DNA of 6,927 bases from JBQCDV01 sp051960855 (GTDB lineage: Bacteria > Actinomycetota > Actinomycetes > JAJZTN01): NCBI GenBank assembly GCA_051960855.1, contig JBQCDV010000027.1, forward strand, positions 1 to 6,927, read 5' to 3'. Of this stretch, positions 1 to 6,268 are shown piece after piece. Both the position numbers and the translations under genes were made by a program. Below the pieces are notes generated by a model. That model made no database searches. It was given only the letters and a program-made list of their open reading frames with translations, and had not been told where the DNA came from. Within the stretch, counting starts at the first letter, position 1. Every line of letters starts with the position of its first letter.

Positions 1-1061
<1,061 letters not shown>

Positions 1062-1063
1062 CG

Positions 1064-1975
1064 ATGCCAGCCTCCCTGCGCGTCTATCGCCAGCGCATCC
1101 GCTCGGTCAACGCGACCAAGAAGATCACGCGCGCCCAGGAGCTCATCGCGGCCTCCCGGATCGTCAAGGCCCAGCAGCGGGTCGCGGCCGCCAGTCCCTA
1201 CGCACGAGAGCTGACGCGGGCGGTGAGCGCGGTGGCGACGTTCAGCAACGTCGACCACCCGCTCACCACCGAGAAGGAGGACCGCCGTCGCGCCGCCGTC
1301 ATTGTCGTGACGAGCGACCGCGGCATGGCGGGCGCCTACAGCGCCAACGTGCTGCGCGAGAGCGAGCGGCTCGTCGCCGAGCTGCGTGAGCAGAACGTCG
1401 AGGTGGTGCCCTACCTCGTGGGGCGCAAGGGCGTGGCCTTCTACCGGTTCCGCCAGCGCGACTACGCCGCTGACTGGACTGGCTTCTCCGAGCAGCCGAG
1501 CTACGCGCACGCGAAGGAGATCGGCGAGCGCGTCATCGCCGACTTCCTCCGGCCCACCGACGAGGGCGGTGTCGACGAGATCCACCTCGTGTTCACCGAG
1601 TTCGTCAACATGGTCACGCAGCGGCCGGAGATCAAGCGCCTGTTGCCGCTCGAGGTCGTTGATGACGTGGAACCGCCGAAGCCAGGCGAGATCTACCCGC
1701 TGTACGAGTTCGAGCCCTCGCCGGCAGCCGTGCTGGATGCGCTGCTGCCCCGCTACGTCGAGAGCCGTATCTACTACGCACTGCTCACGGCAGCGGCGAG
1801 CGAGCAGGCCGCCCGCCAGCGCGCGATGAAGTCCGCGACGGACAACGCCGAGGAGCTCGTGCGCAACCTGACCCGGCTGGCCAACCAGGCCCGCCAGGCA
1901 GCCATCACCCAGGAGATCAGCGAGATCGTCGGCGGCGCCGACGCCCTCGCGTCCGCCAACGCAGGCAACGAGTGA
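1064..1975 (+). CDS. atpG: F1Fo ATP synthase subunit gamma
   Basis: Central rotor shaft of F1, coupling proton-driven rotation of the c-ring to conformational changes in beta. The 303 residues are close to the usual bacterial length. The N-terminal helix carries the family pattern RIRSVNATKKITRAQELIA, with the KAQELIA-type sequence seen in actinobacteria rather than the proteobacterial KAMEMVA. The C-terminal helix carries AMKSATDNAEELV and ITQEISEIVGGADAL, the conserved gamma signature. Between them is the Rossmann-like domain with VIVVTSDRGMAGAYSANV. The ATG at 1064 is preceded by AGAGGGG (1051-1057) with 6 bases between, which supports this start. It lies 2 bases after atpA and 7 bases before atpD, so translation is probably coupled. 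No truncation or frameshift is seen. Confidence 0.97.
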   Translation: MPASLRVYRQRIRSVNATKKITRAQELIAASRIVKAQQRVAAASPYARELTRAVSAVATFSNVDHPLTTEKEDRRRAAVIVVTSDRGMAGAYSANVLRESERLVAELREQNVEVVPYLVGRKGVAFYRFRQRDYAADWTGFSEQPSYAHAKEIGERVIADFLRPTDEGGVDEIHLVFTEFVNMVTQRPEIKRLLPLEVVDDVEPPKPGEIYPLYEFEPSPAAVLDALLPRYVESRIYYALLTAAASEQAARQRAMKSATDNAEELVRNLTRLANQARQAAITQEISEIVGGADALASANAGNE

Positions 1976-1982
1976 GGACCTC

Positions 1983-3434
1983 ATGACCGCCACCCTCGAA
2001 GAGACGCAGACGACCCAGACCCCCGGTGTCGGTCGTGTCGCCCGGGTCATCGGCCCCGTGGTCGACGTGGAGTTCCCCGCCGACGCGATGCCGGACATCT
2101 ACAACGCTCTCAAGGTCGACGTCACGATCAGCGGCGAGACCACGGAGATCACCCTCGAGGTCGCCCAGCACCTCGGGGAGAACCTCGTGCGTGCCGTGTC
2201 GCTGCGCCCGACCGACGGCCTCGTGCGCGGTGCCGCGGTGCGCGACACCGGCGGCCCCATCAGCGTTCCGGTGGGAGACGTCACCAAGGGCCACGTGTTC
2301 AACACGATCGGCGAGTGCCTCAACCTCGAGCCCGGTGAGCAGCTCGAGGTGACCGAGCGGTGGCCGATCCACCGCAAGGCGCCCGCGTTCGACCAGCTCG
2401 AGTCCAAGACTCAGATGTTCGAGACGGGCATCAAGGTCATCGACCTGCTGACGCCCTACGTCCTCGGCGGCAAGATCGGCCTGTTCGGCGGTGCCGGCGT
2501 CGGCAAGACGGTGCTCATCCAGGAGATGATCTACCGCGTCGCGGAGAACTTCGGCGGTGTGTCGGTCTTCGCCGGCGTGGGGGAGCGCACCCGCGAGGGC
2601 AACGACCTCATCGGTGAGATGACCGAGACCGGCGTCATCAACAAGACCGCCCTCGTCTTCGGCCAGATGGACGAGCCGCCGGGTACCCGGCTGCGCGTGG
2701 CCCTGTCGGCGCTGACGATGGCGGAGTACTTCCGCGACGTGCAGCAGCAGGACGTGCTGCTGTTCATCGACAACATCTTCCGCTTCACGCAGGCGGGTTC
2801 CGAGGTCTCGACGCTGCTCGGCCGCATGCCGAGCGCGGTGGGCTACCAGCCGACCCTCGCCGACGAGATGGGCGTGCTGCAGGAGCGCATCACCTCCACG
2901 CGCGGTCACTCCATCACCTCGATGCAGGCCGTCTACGTGCCGGCAGACGACTACACCGACCCGGCCCCGGCGACGACGTTCGCGCACCTCGACGCCACGA
3001 CCGAGCTCTCGCGTGAGATCGCGTCGCTGGGTATCTACCCGGCCGTGGACCCGCTGGCGTCCACGTCGCGGATCCTCGACCCGCGCTACATCTCGCAGGA
3101 GCACTACGACACCGCGATCCGGATCAAGCAGATCCTGCAGCGCAACAAGGACCTGCAGGACATCATCGCGATCCTCGGGATCGACGAGCTGTCCGAGGAA
3201 GACCGCATCACGGTGTCCCGGGCCCGCCGCATCCAGCGGTTCCTCTCGCAGAACACCTTCGTCGCGAAGGCGTTCACGGGCATCGACGGCTCCTTCGTGC
3301 CGCTCAGCGAGACGGTCGAGGCGTTCAAGCGCATCGCCGACGGTGAGTTCGACAACGTGCCGGAGCAGGCCTTCTACCTCTGCGGCGGCCTCGACGACGT
3401 CGAGCGCAAGGCCGCCGAGCTCGCGAAGGACTGA
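1983..3434 (+). CDS. atpD: F1Fo ATP synthase subunit beta (catalytic)
   Basis: Catalytic subunit that makes ATP from ADP and phosphate at three sites per F1. The 483 residues are full length. Visible motifs are the Walker A P-loop GGAGVGKT (169-176), the catalytic glutamate in GVGERTREGND (E201, equivalent to bovine E188), Walker B DVLLFIDNIF with D263, the alpha/beta signature PAVDPLASTS (353-362) and an intact DELSEED loop (401-407) that contacts gamma. About 15 Thr/Gln-rich residues precede the first beta-barrel strand (GRVARVIGPVVDVEF), a modest N-terminal tail. The start is the ATG 7 bases after atpG; GAGG (1974-1977), overlapping the atpG stop, is the likely ribosome-binding site. All catalytic residues are present, so it should be active. 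The closest alternatives, V-type or flagellar ATPases, are excluded by the motifs and the neighbours. Confidence 0.98.
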   Translation: MTATLEETQTTQTPGVGRVARVIGPVVDVEFPADAMPDIYNALKVDVTISGETTEITLEVAQHLGENLVRAVSLRPTDGLVRGAAVRDTGGPISVPVGDVTKGHVFNTIGECLNLEPGEQLEVTERWPIHRKAPAFDQLESKTQMFETGIKVIDLLTPYVLGGKIGLFGGAGVGKTVLIQEMIYRVAENFGGVSVFAGVGERTREGNDLIGEMTETGVINKTALVFGQMDEPPGTRLRVALSALTMAEYFRDVQQQDVLLFIDNIFRFTQAGSEVSTLLGRMPSAVGYQPTLADEMGVLQERITSTRGHSITSMQAVYVPADDYTDPAPATTFAHLDATTELSREIASLGIYPAVDPLASTSRILDPRYISQEHYDTAIRIKQILQRNKDLQDIIAILGIDELSEEDRITVSRARRIQRFLSQNTFVAKAFTGIDGSFVPLSETVEAFKRIADGEFDNVPEQAFYLCGGLDDVERKAAELAKD

Positions 3435-3460
3435 CCACCCACGCGCCTGCGACCGACAGC

Positions 3461-3504
3461 GCGACAGGTCCGGGGTCTGCCGGCCGGCACCCCGGACCTG
3501 CCGC
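3461..3504 (+). terminator. Long GC-rich hairpin between atpD and atpC (candidate attenuator, processing site or tail-less terminator)
   Basis: A 12-bp perfect inverted repeat, CAGGTCCGGGGT at 3465-3476 and ACCCCGGACCTG at 3489-3500, lies 30 bases after the atpD stop. The stem can extend by 3 more pairs (3461-3463 with 3502-3504) across one A-C mismatch, and the 12-base loop can form a further 3-bp stem closed by GGCC. No T tract follows (the next bases are ACTATCCTTCGG), so it is not a classical intrinsic terminator. Because atpC must still be expressed from downstream, partial termination or 3'-end stabilisation of the upstream message is more likely than full termination. The structure is seen in the sequence; its role is inferred. 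Confidence 0.6.
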
Positions 3505-3577
3505 ACTATCCTTCGGTCGGGGTGGTTGCGCGCGAGACGCGCAGCCGCAGGCGCCCCCCGAACGACTTCTCGAGGCT

Positions 3578-3583
3578 AGGGAG
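3578..3583 (+). promoter_or_regulatory. Ribosome-binding site of atpC
   Basis: AGGGAG ends 5 bases before the GTG at 3589. It decides the start of atpC, because no ATG is available at the N-terminus and the alternative frames lack such a site. Confidence 0.75.
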
Positions 3584-3588
3584 CACCA

Positions 3589-3972
3589 GTGCCGTTGCAG
3601 GTCGAGCTCGTCGCGGCGGAGCGCCGCGTCTGGTCCGGCGAGGCCAGCCGTGTGGTCGCGCGCACCACGGAGGGCGACCTCGGGGTGCTGCCCGGTCATG
3701 CGCCGCTGCTTGGCGTCCTCGTCGACGGGGTCGTGTCGATCGCCGCTGAGGACGGCCAGAAGATCGCAGCCGTGCACGGCGGCTTCCTCTCCGTGGCCAA
3801 CAACAAGGTCTCGATTCTGGCCGAGCAGGCCGAGCTGAGCCATGAGATCGACGTCGCCGACGCCCGCCGCCGGGCCGAGGAGCTGCGGGGGATCGCCGAT
3901 CCTGACGACGAGCAGCGAGCGGCGCTGGCAGCAGCCGAGTCACAGCTGCGCGCCTCCGAGACGGCCCGCTGA
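3589..3972 (+). CDS. atpC: F1Fo ATP synthase subunit epsilon
   Basis: Small F1 subunit that binds gamma and the c-ring, completes the central stalk and, in many bacteria, restrains ATP hydrolysis. The 127-residue product has the N-terminal beta-sandwich (about residues 1-85) with the hallmark stretch TEGDLGVLPGHAPLLGVL and the strand GGFLSVANNKVSILAEQAEL. A charged helical C-terminal part follows (IDVADARRRAEELR and AALAAAESQLRAS), corresponding to the two-helix regulatory domain. The start is GTG with a good AGGGAG site. Unlike the preceding ATP synthase genes it is separated from its upstream neighbour by 154 bases containing a strong hairpin, so its dose may be set independently: one epsilon is needed per three beta. 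It ends 17 bases before the DUF2550 gene. Confidence 0.96.
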   Translation: MPLQVELVAAERRVWSGEASRVVARTTEGDLGVLPGHAPLLGVLVDGVVSIAAEDGQKIAAVHGGFLSVANNKVSILAEQAELSHEIDVADARRRAEELRGIADPDDEQRAALAAAESQLRASETAR

Positions 3973-3989
3973 CGGCTCCGGCTGCCTCC

Positions 3990-4478
3990 GTGGGACGCCT
4001 CGTGCCGGTGCTCGACGGTGTCCTGGTCCTCGTTGTCGTCATCATCGTCCTGCTGCTGCTCGCAGCGGTCTCGCTGGTGGCGCGGCGCCGCGTCATCATG
4101 CGGGCGGGGGGCACCTTCGAGTGCAGCCTGCGCAGCGGCGGACGGACCGGTGGCGGCCGCACGACGGTGACTGCCCGCGCCTACGGCAAGGGCTGGACCC
4201 TCGGGCTGGCCCGCTATGGCGGCAACTCTCTCGAGTGGTTCCGCGTCTTCTCCTGGTCCCTGCGGCCGCGCCACGTTTTCCCCCGCGGTGACCTGCTGGT
4301 CCGCGGACGCCGCAAGCCAGCTGGGCCTGAGGCCCTGTCGCTACTCGCTGGCTCCGTGGTGATCGAGTGCGCCGTCGGGCGCGACGTCGTCGAGCTCGCC
4401 CTCAGCGAGGACGCCCTCACCGGGCTGCTGTCCTGGCTGGAGTCGGCCCCGCCCGGCCAGAACGTGAGCGTCGCGTGA
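3990..4478 (+). CDS. DUF2550 family single-pass membrane protein
   Basis: Function unknown. The 162-residue product begins with a hydrophobic segment (about residues 8-30, VLDGVLVLVVVIIVLLLLAA) followed by basic ARRRVIMR, which fits a signal anchor. A soluble domain of about 130 residues contains GGTFECSLR, a Gly/Arg-rich loop, AYGKGWTLGLARYGGNSLEWFRVFSWSLRPR and a C-terminal acidic helix ELALSEDALTGLLSWLE. This matches the DUF2550 family found next to atpC in actinobacteria (the Rv1312 position in Mycobacterium tuberculosis). The start is uncertain: GTG at 3990 has no clear ribosome-binding site, while the in-frame GTG at 4002 has GGGA (3992-3995) 6 bases upstream and would give 158 residues. 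It is probably co-transcribed with atpC, and its stop overlaps the murA start (GTGA), which suggests coupled translation. The hydrophilic domain may be inside or outside; the basic residues after the helix favour inside. Confidence 0.88.
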   Translation: MGRLVPVLDGVLVLVVVIIVLLLLAAVSLVARRRVIMRAGGTFECSLRSGGRTGGGRTTVTARAYGKGWTLGLARYGGNSLEWFRVFSWSLRPRHVFPRGDLLVRGRRKPAGPEALSLLAGSVVIECAVGRDVVELALSEDALTGLLSWLESAPPGQNVSVA

Positions 4479-5848
4479 CCGGCTCCGCGGGCGCCTCCGG
4501 CGCGGCCGGGGCCAGCCGCACCTCCGGCAGCTCGGTTGCCGACCGGCTGCGCGTCGTCGGCGGCGGCCGGCTCAGCGGCGAGGTCGCCGTGGCGGGAGCC
4601 AAGAACAGCGTCCTCAAGCTCATGGCGGCAGCCCTCCTGGCGCCGGGGGAGACGGTGCTGCGCCGGGTGCCGCGCATCCTTGACGTCGACATCATGAGCG
4701 AGCTGCTGCGGCGGCTGGGTGCATCGGTGACGGTCGAGCACAGCGATGCGGACACGCTGCAGGGAGCAGCCGGGGGGACGCTGCGCATCGACGTTCCCGA
4801 CTCGATCGGGCACCAGGCCGACTACGACCTGGTACGCCGGATGCGCGCCTCGATCTGCGTCCTCGGGCCGCTGCTCGCGCGGGTGGGGGAGGCCGATGTC
4901 GCCCTGCCCGGCGGCGACGCCATCGGCTCCCGCGGCCTGGACATGCACATCGCGGGGCTGGAGCGGCTCGGGGCCACGTTCGACAACCTGCACGGCTTCG
5001 TGGTCGCGCGCGCCCCGCATGGGCTGCACGGGGGCGCGGTGGCGCTGGACTTCCCGAGCGTCGGCGCGACGGAGAACATCCTCATGGCCGCCGTGCTCGC
5101 CCAGGGGACCACGGTCATCGACAACGCCGCCCGCGAGCCGGAGATCGTCGACCTCTGCACGATGCTGCAGCAGATGGGGGCGCAGATCGGGGGCGTCGGC
5201 ACCTCCACGCTGGAGATCGAGGGGGTCTCGCAGCTGCGGCCCGCCACGCACGACACCGTTCCCGACCGCATCGTCGCGGGCACATGGGCGATAGCCGCGA
5301 CCCTCACCCGCGGCGACGTCACGGTCTGCGGGGCGCGCGCCGGCCACCTGGAGCTGCTGCTCGACAAGCTGACCGGCGCGGGCGCGGAGATCGAGCGCAC
5401 CGCTGACGACGGCTTCCGGGTGCGCATGCAGCGGCGTCCGCGAGCGGTGGACGTCGTGACGCTGCCGTATCCGGGCTTCCCGACCGACCTGCAGCCGCTG
5501 GTGATCGCGCTCAACGCCGTAGCGGACGGCGCGGCGATGGTGACGGAGAACGTCTTCGAGGGCCGGTTCATGTTCGTCAACGAGCTGATCCGCCTGGGCG
5601 CCGAGATCCGCACCGACGGCCACCACGCGATCGTGCGCGGTCGCGACCAGCTCTCGGGAGCGCCGGTGCAGGCCACCGACATCCGCGCGGGGGCGGGTCT
5701 CGTGCTCGCGGGGCTGGTGGCCGAGGGCGTCACCACCGTGCACGACGCCTTCCACATCGACCGGGGCTATCCCGGCTTCGACGCCCAGCTGCGTCGTCTC
5801 GGCGCTGACGTCACCCGCGAAGCAGACCCGGTCTCGACTCTCGCCTAG
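4475..5848 (+). CDS. murA: UDP-N-acetylglucosamine 1-carboxyvinyltransferase (MurA), Asp active-site form
   Basis: Transfers enolpyruvyl from phosphoenolpyruvate to UDP-GlcNAc, the first committed step of peptidoglycan precursor synthesis in the cytoplasm. From the GTG at 4475 it has 457 residues. Visible active-site landmarks are AGAKNS with K43 and N44 (E. coli K22, N23), MRASICVLGPL with R124 (R91), LPGGDAIGSRGLDMHI with R153 (R120), GFPTDLQ with D338 (D305) and DIRAGAGLVLAG with R404 (R397). The catalytic-loop cysteine (E. coli C115) is replaced by D148. About 20 Gly/Ala/Ser-rich residues precede the first conserved strand, longer than the usual N-terminus. The open frame extends upstream to 4367, but that part overlaps the DUF2550 gene and is compositionally a shadow; the GTGA overlap supports 4475. 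The stop shares CTAG with the convergent gene. EPSP synthase (AroA) is excluded by the KN and GGDAIGSR motifs. Confidence 0.96.
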   Translation: MTGSAGASGAAGASRTSGSSVADRLRVVGGGRLSGEVAVAGAKNSVLKLMAAALLAPGETVLRRVPRILDVDIMSELLRRLGASVTVEHSDADTLQGAAGGTLRIDVPDSIGHQADYDLVRRMRASICVLGPLLARVGEADVALPGGDAIGSRGLDMHIAGLERLGATFDNLHGFVVARAPHGLHGGAVALDFPSVGATENILMAAVLAQGTTVIDNAAREPEIVDLCTMLQQMGAQIGGVGTSTLEIEGVSQLRPATHDTVPDRIVAGTWAIAATLTRGDVTVCGARAGHLELLLDKLTGAGAEIERTADDGFRVRMQRRPRAVDVVTLPYPGFPTDLQPLVIALNAVADGAAMVTENVFEGRFMFVNELIRLGAEIRTDGHHAIVRGRDQLSGAPVQATDIRAGAGLVLAGLVAEGVTTVHDAFHIDRGYPGFDAQLRRLGADVTREADPVSTLA

Positions 5849-6174
5849 GTGCTCTGCCCGGAGGACAGCAGCTCGCGCGCTCTGCCCTCGTCCTGCGGGA
5901 ACACCATCAGCCGGGGTCCGTGGACGGTCTCGGCCAGCGTCGCCTTCACTCCGGCATCCTCCAGGCGGCGCCGGGCCATCTCGCCCTCGATGTAGGTGCC
6001 CGGTGAGGCGATGGACACCAGCAGGCCGTACTCACCCTCGGCGCCCGGCCGGCCGGGCCGCGCCACAACGGAGTGGCCGCGGCTGAACGCCCATCGCAGC
6101 ACCAGGCTGAGCGCGCCGACCACGAGCAGGGCCACGAACGGCCCGAGGAGGAAGGCGAACTGCCCGGCAATCAC
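5845..6174 (-). CDS. Small membrane-anchored protein with a DUF2007-like C-terminal domain
   Basis: From the GTG at 6174 it has 109 residues. One hydrophobic segment (about residues 6-26, FAFLLGPFVALLVVGALSLVL) is followed by RWAFSRG and a Gly/Pro linker. The soluble part (about 49-105) runs YGLLVSIASPGTYIEGEMARRRLEDAGVKATLAE then GPRLMVFPQDEGRARELL. That beta-alpha-beta-beta-alpha pattern with a final 'V/F-P-x-D-x-x-R-A-x-E-L-L' resembles DUF2007, a small putative signalling or ligand-binding domain of unproved function. The frame stays open upstream, and an ATG at 6270 would add 32 low-complexity residues. I prefer 6174 because the conserved-looking part starts there and the longer form would collide with the start of the divergent gene. 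Neither start has a convincing ribosome-binding site. It is convergent with murA, with the stop codons overlapping. Confidence 0.75.
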   Translation of the reverse strand: MIAGQFAFLLGPFVALLVVGALSLVLRWAFSRGHSVVARPGRPGAEGEYGLLVSIASPGTYIEGEMARRRLEDAGVKATLAETVHGPRLMVFPQDEGRARELLSSGQST

Positions 6175-6210
6175 CCCGTCATTGTTCCCGCCGCTCGCGC
6201 TCGCTGCACT

Positions 6211-6246
6211 CCGTGCGTCCGCCCCTCCGTCGGGCCGTGCGTCCGC
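6211..6246. repeat. Pair of 12-bp direct repeats in the divergent promoter region
   Basis: CCGTGCGTCCGC occurs at 6211-6222 and again, identically, at 6235-6246, so the starts are 24 bp apart (a little over two helical turns). The pair lies between the divergent starts, just upstream of the -10-like element at 6256. It could be an operator. It could also be chance in GC-rich DNA, or a coding repeat (ADAR...ADAR) if the minus-strand gene starts at 6270. Confidence 0.5.
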
Positions 6247-6255
6247 AGCCGTCGA

Positions 6256-6261
6256 TACCCT
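6256..6261 (+). promoter_or_regulatory. Candidate -10 element for leaderless 3-hydroxyacyl-CoA dehydrogenase mRNA
   Basis: TACCCT fits the loose actinobacterial TANNNT -10 pattern and ends 7 bases before the A of the ATG at 6269, so transcription would begin at or next to the start codon. No Shine-Dalgarno-like sequence precedes that ATG, which agrees with a leaderless transcript. No good -35 hexamer is seen at the expected distance. Confidence 0.35.
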
Positions 6262-6268
6262 CGCCCGC

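Noticed and set aside
1917..3506. Long minus-strand open frame (529 codons) opposite atpD
   Set aside because: It mirrors the atpD codon pattern and gives a composition heavy in Arg, Asp, His and Val with no domain signature. The + strand carries an intact atpD.
4367..4474. Upstream extension of the murA reading frame to an ATG at 4367
   Set aside because: The added 36 residues are almost all Arg, Ala and Pro and overlap the end of DUF2550 in another frame. The GTGA junction at 4475 is the better start.
4214..5755. Long minus-strand open frame (513 codons) opposite DUF2550 and murA
   Set aside because: Same shadow effect. It spans two real genes on the other strand and resembles no protein family.
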